From: Turritopsis dohrnii
Taxonomy: Eukaryota; Cnidaria; Hydrozoa; Anthoathecata; Oceaniidae
Direction: 5' to 3'
Assembly (NCBI GenBank): GCA_027922465.2
Contig: BQMF02000006.1
Location: 1,302,001-1,366,000 of the forward strand
DNA: 64,000 nt
The notes under the pieces were generated by a model. The model made no database searches, had not been told where the DNA came from, and saw only the letters and a list, made by a program, of their open reading frames with translations. Within the stretch, counting starts at the first letter, position 1. Each line of letters opens with the position of its first letter. Positions 10,458 through 21,849 of the stretch are shown piece after piece. A program made the translations under genes and the position numbers.

Positions 10458-12250
10458 GAGGCCCGGAAAACCCGAGTCATAATTCGAGTTATTAACTCGA
10501 AATTTTTAATTTTCTATATTCTTTCGAGTTAATAACTCGAAAATATAATTGTCGCTTTTACAACTCGAGTTATTAACTCGAAATTAAAAAAGTCAAATTT
10601 TGAATTCGAGTTAATAACTCGAAGTTAATTTTTCAAATAAATCAAATCGAGTTACTAACTCGATAGTATTATATTGCTTTAAAGGAATCGAGTTATTAAA
10701 GTTTTCAAAAATTTCTTACGATTTATCGTGTGTGCTTGATTTTCAGAATATTTTTCAAATATGGCAAGGGATATTTTCGAAAGTTCACTGGGAATGGTGT
10801 GAGTTTTTAAAAAAAGGCAAAGTAGGCCAAATTTGAGGCAAATTTTGACAATCGTTCAATTTAACGAAAATTTAATAGTGGAACAAGTTTGTACTGCTGA
10901 TTTCAAATATGAAGGTCAAATTGTGGATAAGGTCAAATTAGGCCAAACTTGGACCAAATTTTGAAAATTGTTCAATTCTAATGAAGATTTAATAGAGGAA
11001 TGACTTTGTACCGTTGATTTCGAATTTGAATGTCAACTTGTGCATAAGGCCAAATTAGGCCAAATTTGGACCAAATTTTTAAAATTGTTCAACTGTAATG
11101 AAAATTTGCACACGGAGCAATTTTATAGCAAAAGTTTTGATTTACATTAGTGCAGAAACGGCATCAAAATTAATCAGTTGAGCAAGTCGATGAATATATG
11201 TTAATCCTAATGATAATGCAGTCCTGATAATATTTTTAACTACAGCTGTACCATGTCACCTCTGACATATTTTTCTATTGATCTTACTCTTGCTGTATTG
11301 TGATAGCTGAAAACTCCAAGATAAAAAGTTGCCGAAGTGAGAAAATAGATTCTATATTTCTATATGAATTTAATTTAGGTGTTAAGACTGGTGTTTCGCA
11401 CGTGCAATTTATAATCTTGAGGTAAAATCATTTTTATTCTAAAAGAAATTGTTTGTCGAAATATTACTACGTGATTTTTGTATCAGCAAAGATGGATGAG
11501 AAATTTGAAACCACCTTTTCTAGACTGAAGAATAACGAATTTTGGAAAGTGTTTGCGCCATTTTCAGTTACCGAAAAAACTTTAAAAAAAATTTGGTCCA
11601 AAATTGGCCTAATTTGGCCTTATGCACAAGTTGACCTTCAAATTCGAAATCAACAGTACAAAGTCATTCCTCTATTAAATCTTCGTTAGAATTGAACAAT
11701 TTTCAAAATTTGGTCCAAGTTTGGCCTAATTTGACCTTATCCACAATTTGACCTTCATATTTGAAATGAGCAGTACAAACTTGTTCCACTATTAAATTTT
11801 CGTTAAATTGAACGATTGTCAAAATTGGCCTCAAATTTGGCCTACTTTGCCTTTTTTTAAAAACTCACACCATTCCCAGTGAACTTTCGAAAATATCCCT
11901 TGCCATATTTGAAAAATATTCTGAAAATCAAGCACACACGATAAATCGTAAGAAATTTTTGAAAACTTTAATAACTCGATTCCTTTAAAGCAATATAATA
12001 CTATCGAGTAAGTAACTCGATTTGATTTATTTGAAAAATTAACTTCGAGTTATTAACTCGAATTCAAAATTTGACTTTTTTAATTTCGAGTTAATAACTC
12101 GAGTTGTAAAAGCGACAATTATATTTTCGAGTTATTAACTCGAAAGAATATAGAAAATTAAAAATTTCGAGTTAATAACTCGAATTATGACGTCATAGTT
12201 CATAACTCGACTTTATAACTCGATTTCATAACTCGGGTTTTCCGGGCCTC
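10458..12250. mobile_element. Mutator-like foldback transposon with long inverted repeats
   Basis: A 1793-bp element flanked by the exact 9-bp direct repeat CACAGTGAG (10449-10457 and 12251-12259). Its ends are inverted copies beginning GAGGCCCGGAAAACCCGAG. The inverted arms run inward to about 11083 and 11580, roughly 620-670 bp each, around a spacer of about 500 bp. The right arm has about 46 bp near the tip that the left lacks. The outer arms carry repeated 15-bp palindromes (CGAGTTATTAACTCG type); the inner arms carry repeated GGCCAAATTTGG-like units. Long inverted repeats with a 9-bp duplication are the usual signature of the Mutator (MULE) superfamily. No transposase is present, so it is non-autonomous. 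Confidence 0.85.
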
Positions 12251-12299
12251 CACAGTGAGTGATAAAAAATGAAATTTCGAAATGGGTTTTTCTTTCATG

Positions 12300-12380
12300 T
12301 ATAAAACATCAACCCGCTCTGTCGCGTATAAAACATCAACCCGCTCTCTCGCGTGTAAAACATCAACCCGCTCTCTCACC
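12300..12380 (+). repeat. 27-bp in-frame minisatellite, three copies
   Basis: Three 27-bp units (12300, 12327, 12354) lie at the head of the LINE open frame. The unit length is a multiple of three, so it encodes a repeated 9-residue block containing YKTSTRS. Whether it belongs to the LINE or to flanking DNA is not clear. Confidence 0.8.
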
Positions 12381-12401
12381 TGTCACCTGAAGCCAGAGAC
12401 G

Positions 12402-13656
12402 ACACGGACTGATGGTGAGGATATTTCATATATTAAACGCATACGTCTCAAAAATCCTCGTCGAATAATATTTGGCCATCTTAACATCAATTCGCTAAGA
12501 TATAAACTCAACCAATTGGAAAGTTTTGTCACGGACAACATCGACATCCTCTGTATCTCTGAAACCAAAATTGATGCATCCTTCCCTACGTCTCAGTTTT
12601 GCCTGCCCGGATACAGGTTACCATATCGACGTGACAGAATCTCCACAGGTGGAGGGATAATTTTGTATGTAAACGAAAATATTCCTTCAAAATACCTGAG
12701 TGACTACCACACCGAGTGATATTGAAGTAATTGTATCACAGCTCAACATAAACAAAGTCAAATGGTTACTTATATACATCTATCGCCCGCCATCTCAAGA
12801 AGAAAATTACTTTCTTAATCATCTTGGCAGACTCTTAGATCACTACTACCAAACGATTGGAAATGTAATGGTTATCGGGGACTTTAACATGGTACCATCA
12901 AATGAAAATCTGAAATCTTTCATGTCAGGTTATGACTTAACGGTCCTCAATTCAGCGCCTACTTGTTTCAAATCTGTGGTGAATCCACCTTGTATCGATC
13001 TGATCCTGACAAATCGTAAGAACCACTTTCAGCATACAAGTACAGTCGAAACTGGAATATCAGATTACCACAGCATGGTTTTAACCGTTCTGAAATCAAA
13101 CTTCATTAAGTCGGAAAGTAAAACCATCACATACCGAAACTTCAAGAATTTCAATCAAGAGTTATATCGCGAAGACTTGAATAGGAGTTTAAAAGATGCT
13201 GCAAGTTATATCGCGAAGACTTGAATAGGAGTTTAAAAGATGCTGCAAGTTTTGCAGACCTACAAAAGATATCTTCTGAAATCTTAGAGAAACATTTACC
13301 GCTCAAAAAGAAACATCTACGAGCAAATCACAATCCTTTTGTTACCAATGAAATACGCAAAGAGATCATGCACCGGTCGAAACTCCGAAACAAATACAAC
13401 AGCAGTCCTTCAGAGGAGAAATTCATTATGTATAAGAAACAGCGGAACAAATGTGTCACTATAGTCAGAAAGGCAAAGTTTGATTATTTTAATAGTATCA
13501 AGATAAACGATGTTACCAATGGTAAAAGTTTTTGGAAATCGATGAAACCTTTCATATCGAATGACTGCTCGTCTCGCGATAAAATCGTAATTGTAGAAAA
13601 AGATGAGATAGTACATGAAAGCGTCGAGATGGCTACCCTTTTCAAGCGATATTTCC
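12402..13656 (+). pseudogene. LINE endonuclease region, frameshifted
   Basis: Part of the LINE protein. The endonuclease hallmarks are FGHLNINSLRYK, ISETKID, the YRPPSQ loop, GDFNM, a CIDLILTN stretch and SDYHS (catalytic Asp/His end). A linker rich in Lys and Arg follows (NEIRKEIMHRSKL). The frame breaks near 12705 and again at the 44-bp duplication. The domain would nick target DNA to prime reverse transcription, but here it is decayed. The frame runs into foreign sequence at 13657. Confidence 0.9.
13161..13248 (+). repeat. 44-bp tandem duplication inside the LINE
   Basis: Copies at 13161-13204 and 13205-13248 are identical. 44 is not divisible by three, so the duplication shifts the LINE reading frame; the first frame stops at 13224. 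This is a direct inactivating lesion. Confidence 0.93.
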
Positions 13657-14223
13657 GCCGTTTCACAGATAAGGCGGAAATGCAGTTTCTTTCACAGTTC
13701 TGGACGATATCTAGTTTGCTATATATGTTAGCGCATGCGCTTAGCATGCGTATAAAAGGGAAGAACGATGTAGTATCGTTCTCGGTTTTGTCATATCGTA
13801 TGCGGCAAGTGTTCTGTAAATTTAGCTCATTATTTTATTCTTTTTATTTTATGTCACATCGAATTGCTCTATCGGACATCAATCGGAGAGGAAGAAAATC
13901 GATGTTAAGGTGCAGTAAGTTGAAGCCGGTCTTCATCCAATCAAAGTTATCTATAGGATCACGGTTTTTCCCTGCGACTCTTCTTTGGCAATATCAGGGT
14001 CCAGGGTTTTTTAGCCCAGATTCTATCAGTTACCTTTGTTCGGTGTAGTCTCGACATGGAAGGTTATTGCTTTGTACACACTAATGTGGACTTCCATGTA
14101 CGGCTCTGCCGCGCGATATGCTGTTACCAGAATATACCAAAATGCTCCGAAATTTGTTGTTTTTCTTGTGTAGTGTATGTTAGGGTTTGGGTTAATGAGG
14201 TAAGAATTGGAAAGAACAGTTAC
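13657..14223. mobile_element. 567-bp insertion in the LINE, LTR-like or unknown
   Basis: The LINE protein runs FKRYF at the left edge and resumes LNITNDLGF at the right edge, so this segment is foreign. TTCC occurs at both junctions (13653-13656, 14224-14227), consistent with a 4-bp target duplication. A TATAAAAG box at 13751 suggests a promoter-bearing solo LTR, but the ends are not TG...CA. The left end forms a TTCCGCC/GGCGGAA hairpin. The class is therefore open. Confidence 0.6.
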
Positions 14224-14344
14224 TTCCTAAACATAACCAATGATCTTGGCTTCGATAACATGAATAAGTCATCTTGTCTCAAGAAAGCAATACTTCAATT
14301 CGAAGGTCACGCAAGTATCGAAGGTCACGCAAGTATCGAAGGTC

Positions 14345-14907
14345 CAGGGACCGCGGAGCAGGGGGGCTAAGGGGGCTATAGCCCCCCCAATAATTTTGCC
14401 GTAAATGACGTTTTTTTCTTACATAAAATACAGAATAATTGAAAGATGCATAACGTACCATGATGGGAGATCGAAATCCTACTTGCTTCAACGAGATCCA
14501 GACTGCTGTTAAGACTTTGGAAAAACACGAAAGATCTGCGATATGCAATGTTATTACCATCGTCAACTTGCTTCACGTTAATCCATGCAGTAGTGCATCA
14601 GGCGAGCGCACATTCTCCACTGCTCGACGTATTAAGACATGGTTACGGGCTAACATGAATCAAGAGCGTTTCAACAGTGTTGCGATTTTAAACCATCACA
14701 AAAACCGAACAGATAAGATCAATATTATAGATATCGCTAACAGTTTTGTTTATAACGATAATAGAAAACGTCATTTTGGAAAATTTACAGAAAACGATCT
14801 TAGGTAATTTTTCAAAAATGTAAAAAAAATATATACATAATTTCAGATGCTTGCCTTTATAACTGTTTTTCAAGGCCCAATTGTTCTTTAACCCATAAAG
14901 GGGGAAA

Positions 14908-14941
<34 letters not shown>

Positions 14942-14998
14942 GTTGAGGGTTCTAAAATTTCAGGCCCCCCCAATCGAAAAGTCGCTCCGCGGTCCCTG
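14345..14998 (+). mobile_element. hAT-like element with 5-bp target duplication and transposase fragment
   Basis: A 654-bp element with inverted ends CAGGGACCGCGGAGC and direct repeats AGGTC on both sides (14340-14344, 14999-15003). Inside, 14460-14807 encodes 115 residues resembling the C-terminal dimerisation region of hAT transposases (NPCSSASGERTFSTARR, then LNHHKNRTD). Near the right end is a run of 33 consecutive G. It is internally deleted and non-autonomous, and it is inserted into the LINE. hAT elements normally duplicate 8 bp, so 5 bp suggests a separate subgroup. Confidence 0.85.
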
Positions 14999-15003
14999 AG
15001 GTC

Positions 15004-16622
15004 ACGCAAGTATCGTTGCAATAAAGTCTCATGAAAATGACCCATGCGAAAAATTCGGATTCACGCAAATTACCAAACAAGAACTTGTTGATGAGATATC
15101 AAAATTAGATGTAAAGAAAGCTACACCAACAACCGATATTCCAATCCGAGTATTGAAAGCTTTTGTTAACGATTACAGTGAGCACATTCTACCATTGATG
15201 AATGCTGCTATTCAATCATCTGACTTTCCATCTGTCTTAAAAGTAGCAGAAGTTTCGCCAGTATTCAAGAAAGATGACGCGACAAAAATCTGTAATTATC
15301 GACCGATAAGTGTTCTGCCAATATTTGCTAAATTATTTGAGAAAATTATGTTTAGACAACTTTCCCAATACATCGAACCAAAATTATCTCCCTTTCTCTG
15401 CGGTTTTAGAAAGATGTTTAGTACCCAACATGCGCTTCTAAGAATGGTCGAAAATTGGCGCAGTTATTTAGACAAGGGTAATATAGGAGTGACTATTATG
15501 GATTTAAGTAAAGCTTTGGATTCAATAAATCATGACCTTCTATTAGCTAAACTCAAAGAATATGGTCTCGGTGAATCAGCTTTGTTGCTTATCTTTAGCT
15601 ATCTATCTCACAGGAAGCAAAGGGTTAAAGTTGGTTCTTTTTTTAGCAGTCTCTTGAATATCCTAGCTGGAGTCCCACAGGGTTCAATTCTTGGACCTCT
15701 GTTATTTAATATATTTCTAAACGATCTATTTGAATTTATTGATTTAGACATTCGCAATTTTGCCGATGATAGTTCCATGTATTGTTCTGGCAAAAATCTT
15801 GACTATGTGAAGCTTAGATTGACCAAAGAAATGAAGGTTGTTACATCGTGGTTTCAGAAAAATTTTCTCTGTTTAAATACAGAAAAGTGCTATTTTATGG
15901 TACTAGGTCCTCAAAGCAACCTTCCTACTACTATCAATCTAGGCTCAACTATGATAAAAAGCGTTGACACAGTTAAAATACTTGGCATTGAATTTGACAA
16001 CAAACTTCGATGAACACATATACAAGCTTTGTAGGAATGCTAGTAGGAAGCTAAATTTGCTTTAGCTCGATTGAGTCCTTATCTAAACCAATGGAAACTG
16101 CAGAGATTGTTAAATGCGTTCGTAAAATCTCAGTTTAATTACTGCCCTTTGCTTTGGATGTTTTGTCTTCGACAATCTCATAATAGGATCTCTCATATTC
16201 ACGAAAGAGTCATGAGACTTTTGATTGAATGTGATGAAGATTTATCCTACAAAGAGCTTTGCGATTTAACGGGCCAGAGGGGTATGCATGAGCAAAATAT
16301 TATTATCTTATTGAAGGAGATGTTTAAAACAATAAATAGTCAAAATCCAATTTTTATGAAAGATATTTTTGCTATCAGATGCGTACCATATTCTATTCGC
16401 AAACCCAGAGCCTTCCATAGTGAGCTTCCTCGGACCGTAAACTATGGTCTTGAAAGAGTCTCCTACCGAGGTTCCCAACTGTGGAATGTATTAGCTCCTT
16501 CCATAAAGGCATGTAGTAGTCTCGATACATTCATTCGTATGCTGAAAGAAGTTGAAAACTTTTCTTGTCCATGTCGTCTCTGCAAAACCTATATTGTTGG
16601 TCTGGGTTATATTGTTGCTTTA
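15004..16622 (+). pseudogene. LINE reverse transcriptase region, decayed
   Basis: Continuation of the LINE protein after the hAT insertion. Motifs in order: NYRPISVLP, GFRK, DLSKALDSINHDLL (usually AFD), GVPQGSILGPLLFN, and the catalytic FADD at about 15760. Then follow the thumb region (SQFNYCPLLWMF, HNRISHIHERVMRLL) and the terminal CPCRLCKTYI. A frameshift lies near 16010-16070. The enzyme would copy LINE RNA into DNA at a nicked target; this copy is inactive. Confidence 0.92.
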
Positions 16623-17038
16623 CAAAACAGAATGACAATTTATTTAATAAAAACATGATACAAAATTATGATCACATGATTAAAATTATACATAATATCT
16701 AAAATATCGCTAAAATACAAATATAAATCTAAAAATACTTAAATTATAATAAATAATAAATCCCCATAATAAATATAAATCTGGGTTATATCTGGGTTAT
16801 ATAAATCTGGGTTATATTTAATTTTATTTTTCATTAATATATTATTGTATTTTTTACGTAGTTAGTCGATTTTTTATTAATTTTATGTTTGCGCTGAGAC
16901 CCCCAAATTGATATTTTAAAACATAAAAGTTTAACGTTTTTCGTGAACACACAGCTTAAATTTGTTTATTGTTTTCGAAATTGCTGTCATTGTTTAAAAA
17001 AATGTTTTCTTTTCATTCACATCTTAATCGACCATTAA
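16623..17038. other. LINE 3' flank, AT-rich
   Basis: Sequence after the LINE coding end. A short tandem TATAAATCTGGGTTA-like repeat occurs near 16780-16815. No gene or element end was recognised. Confidence 0.4.
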
Positions 17039-17418
17039 AAATTTAATTACGTTTTTCCAAGACATTTTCCTTACTTTTTTAAGAACCACTTTTTCATTTT
17101 TCACAAAAACATACTATCCAACAGTACTTCAAAATGGCTTTCCAACGGTGTAAAAATTATTTTTAAATTCGTTATATTCTTAGAGATGTAGTATGGTAAA
17201 GAATAATTAAAAAGAAAACAACAACAACGGTTTAGACAACGTTTCGGGTGTTCGCACACCCATTTTCAAGTAAATATAATTGTTGTTACAAAATTTTTTT
17301 ATACAATTTTTAAAATTTTTTATATAACTAATTATATATACATACAAAATGCAACTGTATATTCATTTAAAAAAACAGCTTTAAAATTTCCATTTCCAAC
17401 ATTACGAAACACACTGTA
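17039..17418. repeat. Dispersed repeat, copy 2, split by an insertion
   Basis: Second copy of the repeat at 10241-10434. The homology runs from 17039 to about 17174 and resumes at about 17357. The intervening roughly 185 bp is an insertion bracketed by TATATTC on both sides, a probable 7-bp target duplication. The insertion contains a GGTGTTCGCACACC hairpin. The end again reads ACGAAACACACTGTA. Confidence 0.75.
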
Positions 17419-18566
17419 TATATGTATATACAGAAAAAAGGGGAGAGTGATTGCTGAAAGTAAATCAAAAGTAAAAGTGAAATAACACAATGAAAGAAAA
17501 AAAAAAGAAATTTAATTAAAAAATTAAGATTCAAAGGCATCAAAAGCATGGGCTGAATGTCAGGTGCAATTAAGAAATTTTGCATTAGATTTATCTATAT
17601 AATATTTTTTTGATTCAATATTAAAACTTCGAGCTTCAGTAATTTTTCTCACATTGAGTGGTAGATCATTATAGTGGTGGCTCATAATACTTGAAAATGA
17701 TTTCTCGTGTGGACCAGGTTCAATTGAAAATTCGTTATTTTCTTGATTACGAAGAGTTCTTCTTGGTTTTTTTAAGTTCGTAACGAGATACTTCGGCCAC
17801 ATACTCTCATAAACCGACTTGAATGCCAGCTTTGAAGACGAGAAAGCTACCCTTTCGTCAAAAGGTAACCATGTAGATTCTACTGTATCATTGATTTGAC
17901 GTCAGTTTTTTTATCAGTACATGTAACAACGTTTATACGCGTACACGGGACACGGGTTCATTTTCGAAATAAAAACCGGTAAGAAATGTTTTGCCAAAAA
18001 TGTAAGTTGATTGCGGGCGTCGTGCGACGACGCCTTGGCGTCTACTCTTATTATCCTAATTCGCGTTTGTGCACCCTACTTTTATTTTAGAGAGTGATAT
18101 ATTTAACTAAATTTTACGTAGTGACACTGCAGCATGGGTGAAGCAGAAAATCATGTTCAGTTTAATAAGAACCGCTACTGTGTGCATCCGTGGTTCACGA
18201 TCAAGACCGAACTACGTTCCGATTAGAGAATTGAAAGAAATCTCCGACAGAAATACAGATTCAAGAATCTAAATCTAAACTTCAAGTACAAATCGAGTCA
18301 ATCGAGTTTATTTCTTGTCCAAAATTTTACCATTTGTATATGTAAATTGACGCTTTGTATTTTTATTTTTATTTTTGTATTACAAATAATCACTTTAGTA
18401 ATTTTACGTAGGATTTCCTATATTGTCCGCGTAAAACCACGCAGCGATGAGAACGTTTTTTCTCAGTAATGACGTCAGATTCTACTGCATCATTGATTTG
18501 ACGTCAGTTTTTTTATCAGTACGTACAACAACGTTTATACGCTTATTTATTTATTTTCAATTTATT
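17419..18566. other. Repeat-rich spacer with direct repeats
   Basis: A block of about 65 bp occurs twice in direct orientation (about 17876-17941 and 18479-18542), containing CATTGATTTGACGTCAG and a shared ACAACGTTTATACGC end. Between them, 17955-18020 matches 23285-23345, a probable shared transposon 3' end. No coding capacity is evident. Confidence 0.6.
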
Positions 18567-18624
18567 CAGGGATATGCTAAAGCGTAGATTCTAGAAGACG
18601 TAGCTACGCTTTAACATATCCCTG
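18567..18624. repeat. 58-bp near-perfect hairpin with CAGGGATATG ends
   Basis: CAGGGATATGCTAAAGCGTAG is followed 16 bases later by its inverse (one mismatch). ATTTATT flanks both sides, a possible 7-bp target duplication, although the surroundings are low-complexity. It looks like the smallest remnant of a TIR transposon reduced to its two ends. Confidence 0.75.
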
Positions 18625-18800
18625 ATTTATTTAAAGTTGACAGTATTTACAGTAGCAAACGCTAATTTAAGTCAACTGATAAAACCATTTAAAAAACTAT
18701 TAAAAACTAATACAGTAAATACTATAAATAAATATACAATATATACATAATAACTAACTAAATAACTAACTGAAAATAATACATTTATTTATTTTAAAAA

Positions 18801-21730
18801 CTAAAGAAAACCTAGATCCGAGATGTAAATTTTGCAAATTCTGCAAGGACAGTTGGTTGGTACCCAGTTTTTGATTTTATTTTTGAATTCAGATACTGAC
18901 TCTACACTCTTATAATCTTATATAATCTTATATTCCAAAGTTTCGGACCAATATTACATATCGTCTCCGTTCCACACTTTACAGTATGAATATTGCGTGA
19001 TCTAAACTTTTCTTTTCTTAAGTTATAGATTTGGACACTTGGCTTGAAAAGTTCACTTGTGATATCCGGACTAAGTCCCTTTTTAACTTTATACATCTCA
19101 GTCACAAGAAAACGCAGGTTCCTCTGATGGATAGTTACACTTTTGTTTTTAGCGAGAAGTTCTTCAAATGTTGACTCTTAGTCTTTATAAACAATTCTAA
19201 GTGCCCTTTCGTGTATGTTATTTATCCGGTTGTTAAGCTTTCGGCTATGGAACATCCAGACTAGTGGGCAATATGAGAAATGGGATGTAATGAAAGCATT
19301 AATTATTAGCTTCCGCTGTTCAAATGACATCAAAGAGGACAGCCTGGCAAGAGCACTAACCTTTTGACTAGCTTTGTTGCATAGTCCGCTGACATATTCC
19401 TCAAAAGAAAGTTCGCTATCAATAGTAATACCAAGCAATTTTTCTGTTTTGGTACTGTTTATGTATTCTCCACAAATTTGGATTTCAGTGTCTGTTTTGT
19501 TATTTGTTAGGAAGTGCGACTTATCTGGGTTAGCTTTCATCCCATTATTTTCAAACCAGGAAAACATTACCTTCGTAGCGTTTTCCAGCTTTTGGGTTAA
19601 GTCATTAATGTTTTTTCCTGTTGAAAACGGTGTAGTGTCATCTGCGAAACTAACAATAGGGACCTTACGAAACTACGACGGCAACGAAGACGACGACGTA
19701 CAAGATATTCATCTCCAATGAATCACAAAAGAGTAGAAACTATACACTTTGGTTAAGAAGTTATTTAAAATGCCTATGAAGTTTGTTTCTTGAAGTTAGA
19801 GCAACAGAATCATGAAGGAACCAAGGAAAATTTATCCGAAGTACTGCTATTCTCACGTCTTCGTTTTCAGTACGACTTCAAAATATTACTTTTCACGTTG
19901 TGTGTAGAACGTGCAAATCTAATAATGATATTAGTAAAATTAAAATTATTTCCCAATAGTATAGTGTGAAATGACTTCCATTCTAAAGCAACTCTATGGA
20001 GTAAAGAGAATCTTTTGTTTGCTTCACGTTGTCGTCCACGTTGCCGTCGTAGTTTCGTAAGGTCCCTAATATCTATATTTGGTACAAATAGAAAAGATCA
20101 CATAGAAATATGTTAAATAGCAAAGGACCTAGGATGTATTTAATTTTTGTCCATGTGCTGTATTCGTTATTTATTCTAACCCTTTGTTTTCTATCAGTTA
20201 GGTAAGATTTTATGAATAATAAAGAGTTCAGTTCGAAACCATAAGCATCTAGTTTTGCTAATAAAAGTTCATGTGGAACACAGTCAAAGGCTTTAGATAA
20301 AGTCAGTGAGGAGCGCCCCAAAAATCCCTCCTTTGTCAAGTGCGTTTTTCCATTTTTCAATCATACTTATAAGGCACTGTTGTGAGCTGTATCCTTTTCG
20401 AAATCCAAATTGATACTTTGAAAAAATGGGCTCAAAAAATTCGCACATTTGATCGTACATGCATTTCTCGTAAATTTTAGATAAGTTAGATAAAATGCTG
20501 ACAGGTCTATAGTTTTCTTTCTCCGTACGCGAGTTCTTTTTATGCGCTGGAGTTATGTCGGCATCTTTCAAAGGTTTTGGATATTCGCTCTTATCCAACG
20601 AAGAGTCGAAGTTACTTGAAATTAATTTGCTAAAAATGTCACAATTATCTCTTATAATTTTAGTAGGAATGTGTCCCTGTTGCTGCGCTTTTTTCGGATC
20701 AAGCTTTTGTATGTACTTTTCAATCTCTTTTATACTAACTTTTTTAAAAGAAAATTTTCCGTTTTTGTTCAGGTTGTTTTTTATTTTTAGTATGCTAGGA
20801 TGTTTTTCATATTTGGAAATGATTAAAAGTACTTGGTCTTTGGCGCATTTGTCATAATTTGTACTTTCTTCAGTTGGTTTTATACCTAAATTTTGAACTA
20901 TATTTCCGAAATAGGTATTAAAGATTTCTGAAATTTCATTATCATCTGACACAGTAACTCCGTTTTCAACTAGAGTGATGTTCTCATTAATTGTTTTATT
21001 GGAAAAGCAAGGTTTTACTGTTTTCCAAAACAGTCTATTATCAGTAATGCTTTTAACGTTAAGATTATTGTAGTAATTTTCCTTTCTGCTTCTTATGAGC
21101 GAGACACAAAGGTTTCTTTGTCTATTGTATGCTAATTTGCTTTCGTCGCTTTTATCCTTCCTATACTTATTCAAAAGTTTAGATCTTTTCATTATAGCTT
21201 GGTTTATTTCTTTGTTCATGAAAGGTGCTTGGTTATGACGAACATACTTTTTCTTTCGGGGGGCATGTTGGTTTAGCAAGCTAAGAACTAAATTTTTATT
21301 GTGTTCTAAATCTTCGAGATTTATATCGTTATTCAGGCTTTTGAGGAGGTCATTCCGAAATTTTTGGTTATTAAAATAGCGATATGACCTGAAATTTATT
21401 ATTTTAGGTTTTCTTTTAGCAAAACTTGCTTTCAAAACTATTAATGTCAATTTGTGAAAATCGGATAGTCCCGTTTCTACAGTTTTAGAGTGGCAAAAAG
21501 ACCTTGGGTGGTTTGTAAGGATAAGGTCAATACATGTGGGATTATCTATGCTTTTAAAACATGTGGGCTCTTTTATTAAGGAGCTTAAGCTATAAGTTGT
21601 TAAAAAGTTTTTCATATGCTGATTGTCAACCTCGACATTAAAATCACCCATAACTACGTAATTTTCATAAAATCTAGGTTTTTACTTATGTGGTTTAAAT
21701 TGTCTGGAATAAGACAGCTCTTGGGGTTAT
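18801..21730 (-). pseudogene. LINE endonuclease end plus reverse transcriptase
   Basis: Motifs in minus-strand order: GDFNVEV, CIDLILTN, SDFHK, the basic linker (KKKYVRHNQAPF), NYRPVSILS, FGFRKGYSS, LSKAFDCVPHELLLAK, LGPLLFNIFLCDL, then after the MITE the catalytic FADDTTPF, WFENNGMKANPDKSH, the thumb and CPCRICK. A one-base shift lies just before the MITE, and a further frame break near 20340 separates two open stretches. Stop codon at 18801-18803. Inactive. Confidence 0.9.
19659..20066. mobile_element. 408-bp MITE inside the LINE
   Basis: Terminal inverted repeats of about 29 bp start GGGACCTTACGAAACTACGA; TA dinucleotides flank both sides (19657-19658, 20067-20068). It has no coding capacity. 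It splits the LINE reverse transcriptase just before its FADD motif. TA duplication points to the Tc1/mariner group, but the terminal sequence itself was not recognised. Confidence 0.88.
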
Positions 21731-21849
21731 TGACTTTAGGACACCCGTGGTGGAGTAAAGTATTTAAAATACCCGTGGTTTCTCCTCCTCCTACTACTAC
21801 TACTCCAAGTTATGAACGTTTTCGTGCAGCGTTTACATGACATCGTTGC

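Larger units (their letters stand above)
12402..16622 (+). mobile_element. LINE (APE endonuclease plus reverse transcriptase), broken copy
   Basis: A non-LTR retrotransposon of Jockey-superfamily type (CR1/L2-like; family not settled), with an apurinic endonuclease domain, a reverse transcriptase and a C-terminal CPCRLCKTYI motif shared with the minus-strand LINE at 18801-23268. It is interrupted by insertions at 13657-14223 and 14345-14998 and carries a frameshifting 44-bp duplication at 13161. The upstream end is unclear because the foldback element lies directly to its left. It is non-functional. Confidence 0.92.
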
